From assembly GCF_004796535.1 (NCBI RefSeq), contig NZ_SPHY01000008.1, positions 1 to 64,000 on the forward strand: a stretch of DNA of 64,000 nt, given 5' to 3'. The notes under the pieces were generated by a model that was not told the origin of the DNA, did no database searches, and saw only the letters and a list, made by a program, of their open reading frames with translations. This DNA comes from Sphingomonas flavalba. GTDB taxonomy: Bacteria; Pseudomonadota; Alphaproteobacteria; Sphingomonadales; Sphingomonadaceae. Position 1 is the first letter of the stretch, and each line of letters opens with the position of its first letter. The position numbers and the translations under genes are program-made. Positions 53,781-63,240 of this stretch are shown in pieces.

Positions 53781-55274
53781 ATGGCCACGGGCGCTGAGAG
53801 CCGGAGCGCGCCTACCATCCTAGGCCATCCGCGCGGGCTGTTCCTGCTGTTCTTCGTCGAGATGTGGGAGCGCTTTTCCTATTATGGGATGCGCGCGCTG
53901 CTGATCTTCTACCTGACCAAGCATTTCCTGTTCAGTGACGAAAAAGCCTATCTGATCTACGGCGCCTATACGGCGCTGGTGTTCATCACCCCGCTGATCG
54001 GCGGCTACGTCGCCGACCGCTATCTCGGCGCGCGCAAGGCGGTACTGTTCGGCGGCGTGCTGCTCAGCGGCGGCCACCTGCTGATGGGGATCGAGGGGTC
54101 CGGCGGCGCCGATCCGACCGCGCTCGCCGCCTTCTATCTGGCGCTGTCGCTGATCATCGTCGGCGTCGGGTTCCTGAAGGCGAACGTCGCGGTGCTGGTC
54201 GGCCACCTCTACCCGCGCGACGACATCCGCCGCGATCCGGCCTTCACCCTGTTCTACATCGGCATCAACGCCGGCGCGGCGCTGGGGCCGCTGGTCTGCG
54301 GTTTGCTGGGTGAGGTCTATGGCTGGCAATACGGCTTCGGCGCCGCCGGCGTCGGCATGGTCGTCGGCCTCGCCGCGTTCATCGGCTTGCGCCCGCTGCT
54401 CGACGGCAAGGGCGAGCCGCCGCGCCCCGAGCGGTTGCGCGAAAAGCCGTTCGCCGGGATCAGCCGCGAATGGTTGATCTACCTGCTGACCTTTGCCGCC
54501 GTGCCGCTGGTCTGGCTGCTGATGGCAAAGCAGGAGGTGGTCAGCCTGATCCTGATCGCGGCCAGCGTCATCGCCGTCGGCATGATCCTCCACAAGGCGC
54601 TGTTCAGGCTGGAGCGGGCCGACCGCAACCGCCTGCTGCTCGCCCTGTTCCTGATCGTCGTTCAGCCGCTGTTCTGGGGGCTTTACGAACAGACCGGCTC
54701 GTCGCTCAACCTGTTCACCGACCGCCATGTCGACCGGCGGATGTTCGGCGTGGAGGTGCCGGCCTCGCTGTTCCTGTCGCTGACCGCGATCTACATCGTG
54801 CTGATCGCGCCGTTCTTCGCCTGGCTGTGGACCGCGCTCGGCCGACGCGGGCTGGAACCGTCGACCCCGGCCAAGTTCGGCCTGGCGCTGATCCAGATCG
54901 GCGCCGGCTTCCTGGTGTTGGTCGCCGGCGCGAACGCCGCCGGTGTCGGGCCGACGCCGGTGATCTTCATCTTCCTGCTCTACCTGCTCCACGTCACCGG
55001 CGAGCTGTGCCTGTCGCCGGTCGGCGTGTCGGCGATGACCCGGCTGGCGGTGCCGGAAATGGTCGGCCTGCTGATGGGCACCTGGTATCTGGCGACGGCG
55101 GGCGGCAACTATATCGCCAGCCTGATCGCCCGCGCGACCGGCGACGCCGGCGAAGGCTCCGCCGCGGCGGTCGTCGCCGTCTACGGCCAGATCGGCTGGT
55201 TCGCGGTCGGCGTCGGCGTCGCCGTGCTGCTGATCGCGCCGTTCGTGGCGCGGCTGGATGCCGACCGCCGCTGA
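53781..55274 (+). CDS. POT-family proton-coupled peptide transporter
   Basis: Inner-membrane di/tripeptide importer of 497 residues with 12-14 helices. The family signature ExxER is in FVEMWERFSYYGMRALL. The second POT signature is replaced by FYIGINAGAALGPLVCGLLGEVYGWQYGF, and the WGLYEQTGSSLNLFTD segment is typical of bacterial POT proteins. It follows the amidohydrolase by 57 bases and gives the strongest clue that this region handles peptides. The next gene, pyk, is probably a separate unit. Confidence 0.94.
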   Translation: MATGAESRSAPTILGHPRGLFLLFFVEMWERFSYYGMRALLIFYLTKHFLFSDEKAYLIYGAYTALVFITPLIGGYVADRYLGARKAVLFGGVLLSGGHLLMGIEGSGGADPTALAAFYLALSLIIVGVGFLKANVAVLVGHLYPRDDIRRDPAFTLFYIGINAGAALGPLVCGLLGEVYGWQYGFGAAGVGMVVGLAAFIGLRPLLDGKGEPPRPERLREKPFAGISREWLIYLLTFAAVPLVWLLMAKQEVVSLILIAASVIAVGMILHKALFRLERADRNRLLLALFLIVVQPLFWGLYEQTGSSLNLFTDRHVDRRMFGVEVPASLFLSLTAIYIVLIAPFFAWLWTALGRRGLEPSTPAKFGLALIQIGAGFLVLVAGANAAGVGPTPVIFIFLLYLLHVTGELCLSPVGVSAMTRLAVPEMVGLLMGTWYLATAGGNYIASLIARATGDAGEGSAAAVVAVYGQIGWFAVGVGVAVLLIAPFVARLDADRR

Positions 55275-55343
55275 GGGCGGTGCGGTTGATCTGACGCGGA
55301 AAGACGCTAAGCCCGCGCGTGGATTGAGGAACGGGCGAAGCCG

Positions 55344-56801
55344 ATGACTGCCAGCATACCCCCGCGCGGACGCAAGGTGCGCATCCTGGCCACGCTTGGC
55401 CCGGCCAGCAGCAGCCCGGAGATGATCGAGGCGCTGTTCCGCGCCGGCGCCGATGCCTTCCGCGTCAACATGAGCCACGGCGCCCAGGCGGGCCACGCCG
55501 AGACCATCGCCCATATCCGCGCGCTGGAAAAGCAGTTCGGCCGCCCGTCGACGATCCTCGCCGACCTGCAGGGGCCCAAGCTCCGCGTCGGCGCCTTCGC
55601 GGACGGGTCGGCGGCGCTCGCCACCGGCGCCGCCTTCGCGCTGGACCACGACGCGGCGCCCGGCGACGCCGCGCGCGTCCAGCTACCCCATCGCGAGGTA
55701 TTCGCCGTGCTCGAACCGGGCACCCGCCTGCTGCTCGACGACGGCAAGCTGGTGCTGCGCGTCCTGTCGCGCACCGCCGAGCGGATCGAAACGCGGGTTG
55801 AGGTCGGCGGCACGCTGTCGAATAACAAGGGCGTCAACATCCCCGACGTCGTCGTGCCGCTGGCGGCGCTGACCGAAAAGGACCGCTCCGATCTCGCCTT
55901 CGCCCTCGACCAGCATGTCGACTGGGTCGCGCTCAGCTTCGTCCAGCGGCCGGAGGACGTGGCGGAGGCGCGGCGGCTGATCGGCGGGCGGGCCGCGCTG
56001 CTCGCCAAGATCGAGAAGCCGGCGGCGGTCGACCGGCTCGAGGCGATCCTGGAACTGGCCGACGCGGTGATGGTCGCGCGCGGCGACCTGGGTGTCGAGC
56101 TGCCGCCCTACGAGCTGCCGCCGCTGCAGAAGCGCATCGTCGAAACGGCGCGGCGGATGGGCCGGCCGGTCGTCGTCGCCACCCAGATGCTCGAATCGAT
56201 GATCCAGGCGCCGACGCCGACCCGCGCCGAGGTGTCGGACGTGGCGACCGCGATCTACGACGGCGCCGACGCGGTGATGTTGTCGGCGGAAAGCGCCGCC
56301 GGCGCCTGGCCGCGCGAATCGGTGGCGATGATGGATTCGATCGCGATCGCGGTCGAGGGTGATCCCGGCTACGCCGCCCGCATCCATTTTACCGAGACCC
56401 GGCCGGACCCGACCACCGCCGATGCGCTGTCGGAGGCTGCAGGCGTCATCGCGCGCACGGTGTCGGCCAGCGCGATCATCTGCTTCACGGTCAGCGGCTC
56501 GACCGCGCGGCGAATTGCCCGAGAGCGGCCGATGGTACCGCTGCTGGTACTGACGCCAAAGCTGGAGACGGCGCGGCGACTCGGCTTGCTCTGGGGCGCC
56601 CATGCCGTCCGCACCCGCGACATCGGCTCGTTCGAGGAAATGGTCGCCAAGGCGAAGCGGATGGCGCTGCGCCACGGCCTCGCCGCCGCCGGCGACAGCG
56701 TCGTCGTCATCGCCGGTGTGCCGTTCGGGACACCGGGTTCGACCAACGTCCTCCACGTCGTCCGAATCGTTGGAGACGAGCTGAAGGGCTATCGTAGCTG
56801 A
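55344..56801 (+). CDS. pyk: Pyruvate kinase
   Basis: Converts phosphoenolpyruvate and ADP to pyruvate and ATP. The 485-residue protein has VRILATLGPASSSPEMIEAL, FRVNMSHG, ADLQGPKLRVG, the active-site block AVMVARGDLGVELP and ATQMLESMI. The C-terminal regulatory domain is complete. An AGGAA site lies upstream of the ATG. No sign of an operon with the POT gene 69 bases upstream. Confidence 0.97.
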   Translation: MTASIPPRGRKVRILATLGPASSSPEMIEALFRAGADAFRVNMSHGAQAGHAETIAHIRALEKQFGRPSTILADLQGPKLRVGAFADGSAALATGAAFALDHDAAPGDAARVQLPHREVFAVLEPGTRLLLDDGKLVLRVLSRTAERIETRVEVGGTLSNNKGVNIPDVVVPLAALTEKDRSDLAFALDQHVDWVALSFVQRPEDVAEARRLIGGRAALLAKIEKPAAVDRLEAILELADAVMVARGDLGVELPPYELPPLQKRIVETARRMGRPVVVATQMLESMIQAPTPTRAEVSDVATAIYDGADAVMLSAESAAGAWPRESVAMMDSIAIAVEGDPGYAARIHFTETRPDPTTADALSEAAGVIARTVSASAIICFTVSGSTARRIARERPMVPLLVLTPKLETARRLGLLWGAHAVRTRDIGSFEEMVAKAKRMALRHGLAAAGDSVVVIAGVPFGTPGSTNVLHVVRIVGDELKGYRS

Positions 56802-56815
56802 CCGCCCGCCGGCGT

Positions 56816-57511
56816 TCAGCCGGTTAGCGCGAAATCGACGGCGGCCTGCGCGTGGAGCGCGGTGGTGTCAAACAGCGGCACGGCGCTGTCCTGCGGGCCG
56901 ACCAGCAGCATGATTTCGGTGCAGCCGAGGATGATCGCCTCCGCGCCCCGGTCGGCCAGCCGGGCGATGACGCCGCGACAGGCGGCGCGCGATTCGGGCC
57001 GGATCGTGCCAGCGACCAGTTCGTCGTAGATGATCCGGTGGACGGTGGCGCGGTCGGTCGCATCGGGCACCATCACCTCCAGCCCGTGCCGTTCGGTCAG
57101 CCTGCCCTTGTAGAAATCCTGCTCCATCGTGAAGGCGGTGCCAAGCAGGCCGACCCGCCGCAGCCCGGCGGCGCGGATATGTTCCGCCGTCGGGTCGGCG
57201 ATATGGAGCAGCGGGACGGCGACCGCCCCTTCCACCGCCGGCGCCATCCGGTGCATGGTGTTGGTGCAGATCAACAGCGCGTCGGCACCCGCTGTTTCGA
57301 GCCGCCGGGCGGCGTCGACCATCCGCGCGGTCAACCCGTCCCAGTCGCCCTCGTGCTGCAGCGCCTCGATCTCGGCGAAGTCGAACGACCAGAGCAGGCA
57401 ACGGGCCGAGGCGGTCGGGCCGCGTCGGGCGCGCACGCCCCGGTTGAGCAGCCGGTAATATTCCGCCGAGCTTTCCCAGCTCATCCCGCCGATCAGGCCG
57501 ATCATCCGCAT
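56816..57511 (-). CDS. Aspartate/glutamate racemase-family protein
   Basis: A 231-residue member of the Asp/Glu racemase family (amino-acid racemase YgeA/RacX-like). It has IGLIGGMSWESSAEYYRLLN at the start and both catalytic cysteines, Cys82 (LLICTNTMH) and Cys197 (ILGCTEIML). Cofactor-independent racemases of this kind interconvert L- and D-amino acids by two-cysteine acid-base chemistry. Substrate range unknown; a role supplying the DadA-like oxidase is possible but only inferred. Its stop lies 15 bases from the convergent pyk end. Confidence 0.9.
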   Translation of the reverse strand: MRMIGLIGGMSWESSAEYYRLLNRGVRARRGPTASARCLLWSFDFAEIEALQHEGDWDGLTARMVDAARRLETAGADALLICTNTMHRMAPAVEGAVAVPLLHIADPTAEHIRAAGLRRVGLLGTAFTMEQDFYKGRLTERHGLEVMVPDATDRATVHRIIYDELVAGTIRPESRAACRGVIARLADRGAEAIILGCTEIMLLVGPQDSAVPLFDTTALHAQAAVDFALTG

Positions 57512-57512
57512 G

Positions 57513-58130
57513 CTAGAGCAGTCCGAGCGCGGTCAATTCCGCGCGTAGCGCCGTAGCATCGGTGAAATGGTGGCCGCGCATGCCGACGCTCTGCGCACCG
57601 GCGACATTGTCGGCGCGATCGTCGACGAACAGCGCATCCGCTGCCTCCACACCGAACCGCGCGAGCGCGAGGCGATAGATCGCCGGATCGGGCTTCACCA
57701 GCTTCTCGTCGCCGGAAACGACTATGCCGCGGAACCGGTCGAACAGCGCCGCCTCGCGCTGGCGAAACGGTATCCAGAATTCGCCGGAGAAATTGGTGAT
57801 CGCGAACAGAGGCACGCGGCGCGCATCCAGTTCCTCGACCAGCGCGATCATCCCGGGCACGGGCGGCCCGAGGCTGTCGTTGAAGCGCGGGCCCCATAGC
57901 GCGATCAGCGCGGCATGTTCGGGAAAGCGCGCGGTCAGCTCCGCCCGCGTTTCGGCGAACGGGCGGCCGGCGTCGTGCTGGAAATGCCATTCCGGGGTGA
58001 CGACGTCGCGCAGAAACGCGGCGAGCGCCCGATCGTCGGCGATCAGGCGCTCGTAGAGAAACCGTGGGTCCCAGGTGAACAGGACGTTGCCGACATCGAG
58101 GATGACGGCCAGGCTGCCCTGCCCGGACAA
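57513..58130 (-). CDS. HAD-family phosphatase (YihX-like)
   Basis: A 205-residue HAD-IA hydrolase. Motif I is ILDVGNVLFTWD, with Gly-Asn in place of the usual second Asp region, as in YihX-type sugar-phosphate phosphatases. FAITNFSGEF is motif II, DEKLVKPDPAIYRLAL holds the motif III Lys and FVDDRADNVAGAQ is motif IV. The only well-placed start is TTG at 58130, with AGGG 7 bases upstream and 2 bases after the rpmJ stop; the long open frame upstream re-reads rpmJ. Its stop lies 1 base before the downstream racemase start, so rpmJ-HAD-racemase may be one transcript. Confidence 0.85.
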   Translation of the reverse strand: MSGQGSLAVILDVGNVLFTWDPRFLYERLIADDRALAAFLRDVVTPEWHFQHDAGRPFAETRAELTARFPEHAALIALWGPRFNDSLGPPVPGMIALVEELDARRVPLFAITNFSGEFWIPFRQREAALFDRFRGIVVSGDEKLVKPDPAIYRLALARFGVEAADALFVDDRADNVAGAQSVGMRGHHFTDATALRAELTALGLL

Positions 58131-58132
58131 AT

Positions 58133-58258
58133 TCAGCCCTGGCGGGCCTTGAACCGCCGGTTGGTCTTGTTGATGACGTAGGTGCGCCCGCGCCGGCGAA
58201 TGACGCGGTTGTCGCGGTGCCGGTCCTTCAAGGACTTGAGCGAGTTGCGGATCTTCAT
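58133..58258 (-). CDS. rpmJ: 50S ribosomal protein L36 (zinc-free type)
   Basis: A 41-residue protein [20 protein letters not shown] continuing into [21 protein letters not shown]. It matches the longer L36 form that lacks the four zinc-binding residues of the 37-38-residue form, as is usual in alphaproteobacteria. The gene is complete, with a weak ribosome site. It is followed after 2 bases by the HAD phosphatase. Confidence 0.96.
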   Translation of the reverse strand: MKIRNSLKSLKDRHRDNRVIRRRGRTYVINKTNRRFKARQG

Positions 58259-58368
58259 TTTCGGCTCGAATCTGGCTGGAAATTTGAGCGGCCCGCCTAT
58301 CGGTCGGGGCACGCCAAGTCAAGGTCGCGCCGCCGGGCGGACAAACGAATCCTTGCGCCCTGTTCCGG

Positions 58369-58406
58369 CTACGATACGTTGCGCTCAGTGTACCACCGTA
58401 TCGTAG
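58369..58406. promoter_or_regulatory. 10-base-arm inverted repeat before the DUF4136 lipoprotein
   Basis: CTACGATACG and CGTATCGTAG, perfect 10-base arms separated by 18 bases, ending 12 bases before the lipoprotein ATG and just ahead of its CGGAG ribosome site. It could be an operator, or a leader hairpin that hides the ribosome site. It sits in the 160-base divergent gap with rpmJ. Confidence 0.55.
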
Positions 58407-58418
58407 TCGGAGTTCGCC

Positions 58419-59012
58419 ATGCGCTCGTTCCGCTCGCTCCTTCCGCTTTTCCCGCTCCTGGCGCTCGGCGCCTGCGCGACCGGGCCTTCCCCGGTCGAAG
58501 CCACCCGCTTCCACCTGAACCAGGCGCTCGAACGCGGTAGCGCGATGGTCGAGCCGGTCGCCGGCGGCGACGCCAACAGCCTTGAGTTCCGCACCTATGC
58601 GGGCGCGGTGCAGCGCGAATTGCAGCGGGTCGGCTATGTCCCGGCCGAACGGCTGGGCACCAGCCTGTTCGTCGCCGTCCTCTCCATAGAGCGCGACAGC
58701 CGCGAAGGCCCGCCGCGCCGCTCGCCAGTGTCGATCGGCCTGGGCGGCGGCACCGGCGGCTATCGGGGCGGCGTTGGCGGCGGGATCAGCTTCGGCCTCG
58801 GCAAGAAAGGCGGCGGCGTCATCGTCGGCACCCGCCTGTCGGTGCAGCTGAAGCGCCGGGCCGACCAGACCGTGGTCTGGGAAGGCCGCGCCGAGACCGA
58901 TGCACAGGAAGGCTCGGCGGGCGCCCAGCCGGCGACCACCGCGGCGCGTCTGGCCGAGGCACTGTTCAGGGACTTTCCGGGAGAGTCGGGGCGCACTATC
59001 AGGGTGAAATGA
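58419..59012 (+). CDS. DUF4136-family lipoprotein
   Basis: A 197-residue outer-membrane-type lipoprotein with lipobox LALGAC (Cys20). The body fits DUF4136, with an early beta segment, [26 protein letters not shown], and an end [20 protein letters not shown]. The middle contains a glycine-rich stretch of about 40 residues ([25 protein letters not shown]). Function of the family is not established. It is coupled by ATGA overlap to the M14 carboxypeptidase gene. Confidence 0.87.
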   Translation: MRSFRSLLPLFPLLALGACATGPSPVEATRFHLNQALERGSAMVEPVAGGDANSLEFRTYAGAVQRELQRVGYVPAERLGTSLFVAVLSIERDSREGPPRRSPVSIGLGGGTGGYRGGVGGGISFGLGKKGGGVIVGTRLSVQLKRRADQTVVWEGRAETDAQEGSAGAQPATTAARLAEALFRDFPGESGRTIRVK

Positions 59013-60127
59013 CTCTCAGCATCACCAGCCGCTTCGACAGCGGCAATATTCGCGTCCTCACCCTTACCGACAGCGGCGCCGACCTGGAAATCGTCACCGA
59101 CCATCAGTCCGATTTCTACCAGTGGTTCCATTTCCGCGTCGCCGGGGCGGCAGGGCGGCCGATCACACTGCGCATCGTCAACTGCGCCGGTTCCGCCTAT
59201 CCGCTCGGCTGGCCCGGCTATCGGGCGCGGGTCAGCGAGGATCGAGAGACTTGGACGCTCGCCGAAACAACCTATGCCGACGATGTCCTGACCATCCGCC
59301 ACACCCCCGCCGGCAACGCGCTGTGGATCGCCTATTTCGCACCCTATTCGATGGAGCGCCATTACGATCTGGTCGCACGGATGGCGGCGCTGCCCGGCGT
59401 CCGTCAGCGCGAGCTGGCCCGCACCCTCGACGGCCGGCCGCTCGATTGCCTGACGCTGGGCGACGGGCCGAAACCGGTCTGGCTCTATGCCCGCCAACAC
59501 CCCGGCGAATCGATGGCGGAATGGTGGATGGAAGGCGCGCTGGAAAAGCTGACCGACCCGGCCGACGCCACCGCGCGATTGTTGCGTGAGAAGGCGACGT
59601 TTCACATCGTCCCCAACATGAACCCGGACGGCAGTGCCCGCGGCCATCTGCGCACCAACGCCGCCGGGGTGAACCTGAACCGCGAATGGCACGCGCCGAC
59701 GGCGGAGTGCAGCCCGGAAGTGCTGGCGGTCCGCAACGCGATGGACGAAACCGGCGTCGCCTTCGCGATCGACGTGCATGGCGACGAGGCGATCGCCGCC
59801 AATTTCGTCGCCGGTTTCGAGGGGATACCGTCGTTCGACCCGACCAAGGCCGCGCTCTACGCCCGGTTCCGCGAGACGCTAGCCGCCCGCACCCCCGATT
59901 TCCAGCTGGAGAAGGGCTATGTCGTCGCGGCCGCCGGCCAGGCCAATCTGTCGATGTCGACCAACCAGCTCGCCGAGCGCTTCGGCGCGGTGTCGATGAC
60001 GCTGGAAATGCCGTTCAAGGACCATGACGACAATGCGGATCCGGTCCATGGCTGGTCGCCGGCGCGCTGCAAGACGCTGGCCCATGCCTGCCTCGACAAT
60101 CTCGCGGCGATGATCGACGCGCTCTGA
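59009..60127 (+). CDS. M14-family zinc carboxypeptidase (cytosolic-carboxypeptidase-like)
   Basis: A 372-residue protein related to the AGBL/CCP branch of M14 carboxypeptidases. It has an N-terminal beta-rich domain (about 1-120) and a peptidase domain. Zinc ligands are His164 and Glu167 (ARQHPGESM) and His257 (DVHGDE); the catalytic Glu is Glu333 (MTLEMPFKD). [20 protein letters not shown] is the family block. There is no signal peptide, so it is cytoplasmic although its upstream partner is a lipoprotein. Bacterial substrates are unknown. Confidence 0.9.
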   Translation: MTLSITSRFDSGNIRVLTLTDSGADLEIVTDHQSDFYQWFHFRVAGAAGRPITLRIVNCAGSAYPLGWPGYRARVSEDRETWTLAETTYADDVLTIRHTPAGNALWIAYFAPYSMERHYDLVARMAALPGVRQRELARTLDGRPLDCLTLGDGPKPVWLYARQHPGESMAEWWMEGALEKLTDPADATARLLREKATFHIVPNMNPDGSARGHLRTNAAGVNLNREWHAPTAECSPEVLAVRNAMDETGVAFAIDVHGDEAIAANFVAGFEGIPSFDPTKAALYARFRETLAARTPDFQLEKGYVVAAAGQANLSMSTNQLAERFGAVSMTLEMPFKDHDDNADPVHGWSPARCKTLAHACLDNLAAMIDAL

Positions 60128-60162
60128 CTGTTTTCAACAACGACGAAGGATCTCGACCGTTC

Positions 60163-60852
60163 ATGCCCACCCTCGTGCTCATCCGCCACGGTCAGTCCGC
60201 CTGGAATTTGGAGAATCGCTTCACCGGCTGGTGGGACGTCGACCTGACCGACCAGGGCGTGGCGGAAGCGCGCGCGGCCGGCGAGCTGCTGGCGGCGCGC
60301 GGGCTGGATTTCGACCAGTGCTTCACCAGCGTCCAGACCCGGGCGATCAAGACGCTGAACCTGGCGCTGGAGGCGATGGGCCGGCTGTGGCTGCCGGTGG
60401 AGAAGGACTGGCGGCTGAACGAACGGCACTATGGCGGGCTGACCGGCCTCGACAAGGCGGAGACGGCGGCGAAGCACGGTGACGAGCAGGTCAGGATCTG
60501 GCGGCGCAGCTTCGACGTGCCGCCGCCGCCGATGGAAGCGGGCGGCCGGTGGGATCTGAGCAGCGACCGTCGCTATGCGGGCGTCGCGGTGCCGGCGACC
60601 GAAAGCCTGAAGGACACGATCGCGCGGGTGCTGCCCTATTGGGACAGCCGCGTCGCGCCGGCGCTGAAGGCCGGGCAGCGGGTGCTGATCTCCGCCCACG
60701 GCAATTCGCTGCGCGCGCTGGTCAAGCATCTGTCGGCGATTCCGGACGCGGAGATCACCGGCCTCGAAATCCCCACCGGCCAGCCGATCGTCTACGAGCT
60801 GGACGACGCGCTCACCGCCGTCGACCGCTATTATCTCAACGAGAGAGCCTGA
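60163..60852 (+). CDS. gpmA: 2,3-bisphosphoglycerate-dependent phosphoglycerate mutase
   Basis: Interconverts 3- and 2-phosphoglycerate in glycolysis. The phosphohistidine is His9 in [12 protein letters not shown], with [31 protein letters not shown] and [15 protein letters not shown] as the other active-site blocks. The 229-residue length is normal. Its last 17 bases overlap the end of the convergent diguanylate cyclase gene. Confidence 0.96.
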   Translation: MPTLVLIRHGQSAWNLENRFTGWWDVDLTDQGVAEARAAGELLAARGLDFDQCFTSVQTRAIKTLNLALEAMGRLWLPVEKDWRLNERHYGGLTGLDKAETAAKHGDEQVRIWRRSFDVPPPPMEAGGRWDLSSDRRYAGVAVPATESLKDTIARVLPYWDSRVAPALKAGQRVLISAHGNSLRALVKHLSAIPDAEITGLEIPTGQPIVYELDDALTAVDRYYLNERA

Positions 60853-61426
60853 CCTCGCGACGGCTGCCGTACATGTCGCAATCGGCGCGGGCGAGGGCCG
60901 ACGTCGCCTCGTCATGGTCCTCCGGCAGGATCGGCGCCATGCCGATCGACACCGCGACGGCGATCGAATCGAGCGGGTTTCCGGCGATCGCGGCGCAAAG
61001 CGCCAGCGCCTTCTCGCGCGCCGCTTCCGCGTCCACCCGCTCCAGCAGCACGCCGAACTCGTCGCCGCCGATCCGCGCGACCATGTCGGTGGCGCGGACG
61101 CGCTCGCGCAGGATCCGCGCGACATGGACGAGAACCCGGTCGCCGGTCGAATGGCCGTAGGTGTCGTTGATCGCCTTCAGCCCGTCGACATCGATGAACA
61201 GCACCGCCGCGCTGTGGCCGTAGCGGGATACCTGCCGCGCCACCCGCTGCAATTCGCGCAGGAAGCAGCGGCGGTTGGCGAGCGGAGTCAGCGTGTCGGT
61301 GTCGGCGATCTGCTCAAGCTCGGCGACTCGCTCGACCAGCTGGGCGACCGCCATGCGCAAGGTGGTGTTCTCCGCCTCCAGCGCTTCGGCGTCCGTGGTC
61401 CGGTTGTCATTCACGCTGCGCGCCAT
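60836..61426 (-). CDS. GGDEF diguanylate cyclase
   Basis: A 196-residue cytoplasmic protein that should make cyclic di-GMP. A short N-terminal coiled coil (about residues 11-40) could drive dimerisation. The GGDEF domain follows, with the catalytic signature [11 protein letters not shown] (residues 118-128). The inhibitory RxxD site is intact five residues before it (RATD, 111-114). No sensor domain is present, so activity may be set by expression or by a partner bound through the coiled coil. Confidence 0.93.
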   Translation of the reverse strand: MARSVNDNRTTDAEALEAENTTLRMAVAQLVERVAELEQIADTDTLTPLANRRCFLRELQRVARQVSRYGHSAAVLFIDVDGLKAINDTYGHSTGDRVLVHVARILRERVRATDMVARIGGDEFGVLLERVDAEAAREKALALCAAIAGNPLDSIAVAVSIGMAPILPEDHDEATSALARADCDMYGSRREVRLSR

Positions 61427-61584
61427 GCCTGATGCTCCCTGGACCCCCCTTTCGTGGCGAGGCTTATAAGCGGCCGCCGGGGATTTCTATAGTATAAGAG
61501 CGACATTGTTGCGCCGGCACCGCGCCAAACCGGGACTCGCCATTGCCAGCGCGGCGGAGCGACAGTAAAACGCGCCGCTTCGCC

Positions 61585-61603
61585 GCCCGGCGTGCCGCCG
61601 GGC
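61585..61603 (+). other. Leader hairpin before purE
   Basis: GCCCGGC-GTGCC-GCCGGGC, a 7-pair stem 17 bases before the purE ATG and just ahead of its AGAGGGG ribosome site. In the same 194-base divergent gap, CTATAGTATAAGAG (near 61490) is a promoter-like AT-rich stretch. The hairpin is not a recognisable purine riboswitch. Confidence 0.35.
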
Positions 61604-61620
61604 CGCTAAGAGGGGCAGCA

Positions 61621-62109
61621 ATGGCAGACGCGGCGCCGGTGGTCGGCATCATCATGGGCAGCCGATCCGACTGGGAAACCATGCGGCACGCCGCCGACAT
61701 CCTGGCCGCGCTCGGCATTCCGCACGAAACCCGGGTGGTATCCGCCCACCGCACCCCCGACCGCCTCTACGCTTACGCGAAGGGCGCGGCCGGGCGCGGG
61801 CTGCAAGCGATCATCGCCGGTGCCGGCGGCGCCGCCCATCTGCCCGGCATGGCGGCGGCGATGACGCGGCTGCCGGTGCTTGGCGTGCCGGTCGAATCGA
61901 AGGCGCTGAGCGGCCTCGACAGCCTGTTGTCGATCGTCCAGATGCCCGGCGGCGTGCCGGTTGCGACATTCGCCATCGGCCGGCCCGGCGCGATCAACGC
62001 CGCGCTGTTCGCCGCCGCGCTGCTCGCCAATGCCGACCCGGCGCTCGCCGGCCGGCTGGACGCATGGCGCGCGCGCCAGACGGCTGATGTCGCGGAGTCG
62101 CCCGAATGA
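61621..62109 (+). CDS. purE: N5-carboxyaminoimidazole ribonucleotide mutase
   Basis: Class I PurE, converts N5-CAIR to CAIR in purine synthesis. The 162-residue protein has [14 protein letters not shown], the active-site His in [11 protein letters not shown], and [13 protein letters not shown]. The ATG at 61621 follows AGAGGGG. Its stop overlaps the purK start in ATGA. Confidence 0.97.
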   Translation: MADAAPVVGIIMGSRSDWETMRHAADILAALGIPHETRVVSAHRTPDRLYAYAKGAAGRGLQAIIAGAGGAAHLPGMAAAMTRLPVLGVPVESKALSGLDSLLSIVQMPGGVPVATFAIGRPGAINAALFAAALLANADPALAGRLDAWRARQTADVAESPE

Positions 62110-63176
62110 GCCCGATCCCACCGGGTGCGACGATCGGCATATTGGGGGGCGGGCAACTGGGGCGGATGCTGGCGATGGCGGCGGCCGACCTCGGCTATCG
62201 CAGCCACATCTACGCACCGGAGGCCAGCGGCCCGGCCGGCGACGTGTCGGCGCGCTGGACCCAGGGTGCCTGGGACGACGAAGACGCGCTCGTCGCCTTC
62301 GCCCGCACGGTCGATGTCGTCACCTACGAATTCGAGAACGTGCCGGTCGGCGCGGTGACCGCGATTGCGCCGCACTGCCCGGTCAGGCCCGGCGCGCAGG
62401 CGCTGGAGGTGGCGCAGGACCGGCTGGCGGAAAAGCGGTTCGCCCGCGACCATGACGCACTGACCGCGCCGTTCGCGCCGGTCGACAGCCGCGCCGCGCT
62501 GGACGAGGCGCTCGTCGCGATCGGCGCACCGGCGATCCTCAAGACCCGCCGCTTCGGCTATGACGGCAAGGGGCAGGCGCGGCTCGCCAGCGCCGGCGAC
62601 GCCGCGGCGGCGTGGCAGGCGATCGGCAACCGCCCGGCGATCCTCGAAGGCTTCGTCCGCTTCGACCAGGAATTCTCGGTGCTGGTCGCGCGCGGCACCG
62701 ACGGCGCAACTTGCTCGTGGGACGTACCGCAGAACCGGCACGAAGCCGGGATACTGGCGCAGTCGACGGTGCCGGCCGACGGCCACATAGCCGAACAGGC
62801 GGAGGCGGCGATCGCCATCGCCACCCGCCTTGCCGCGGCGCTCGACTATGTTGGGGTGCTGGCGGTCGAGTTCTTCGCCGGGCCGGACGGGCCGGTGTTC
62901 AACGAAATGGCGCCGCGCGTCCACAACAGCGGCCACTGGACGATCGAGGGCGCGATCACCTCGCAGTTCGAGAACCACATCCGCGCGGTCTGCGGCCTGC
63001 CGCTCGGCAGCACCGCCCTCGCCGCCCGCCGGGTGGAGATGCGCAACCTGCTCGGCGACGAGGCGGCCGACTGGCCAGCGCTGCTCGCCGATCCGGCGCT
63101 CCACCTCCACCTCTACGGCAAGGGCGCGGCCCGCCCCGGCCGCAAGATGGGCCACACCACCCGGCTGTTCTTCTGA
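62106..63176 (+). CDS. purK: N5-carboxyaminoimidazole ribonucleotide synthase
   Basis: ATP-grasp enzyme making N5-CAIR from AIR, bicarbonate and ATP, supplying PurE. The 356-residue protein opens with [20 protein letters not shown]. Its ATP-grasp segments include [31 protein letters not shown] and [22 protein letters not shown]. It ends [12 protein letters not shown]. Translationally coupled to purE. Confidence 0.97.
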   Translation: MSPIPPGATIGILGGGQLGRMLAMAAADLGYRSHIYAPEASGPAGDVSARWTQGAWDDEDALVAFARTVDVVTYEFENVPVGAVTAIAPHCPVRPGAQALEVAQDRLAEKRFARDHDALTAPFAPVDSRAALDEALVAIGAPAILKTRRFGYDGKGQARLASAGDAAAAWQAIGNRPAILEGFVRFDQEFSVLVARGTDGATCSWDVPQNRHEAGILAQSTVPADGHIAEQAEAAIAIATRLAAALDYVGVLAVEFFAGPDGPVFNEMAPRVHNSGHWTIEGAITSQFENHIRAVCGLPLGSTALAARRVEMRNLLGDEAADWPALLADPALHLHLYGKGAARPGRKMGHTTRLFF

Positions 63177-63203
63177 AAAGCTGAAGAAGCGTTCGGTCCG
63201 GGA

Positions 63204-63231
63204 GGCGGCGCCTGGCTTTGAAGGCGCCGCC
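63204..63231. terminator. Hairpin between purK and the convergent small gene
   Basis: GGCGGCGCC and GGCGCCGCC, perfect 9-base arms with a 10-base loop, in the 64-base gap between convergent genes. There is no T tract on either side, so it may be a weak bidirectional terminator. Confidence 0.5.
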
Positions 63232-63240
63232 GAACCCGGC

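Noticed and set aside
60128..60162. Terminator between the M14 carboxypeptidase and gpmA
   Set aside because: No stem of useful length in the 35-base gap; gpmA may be read from the upstream operon or have its own weak promoter.
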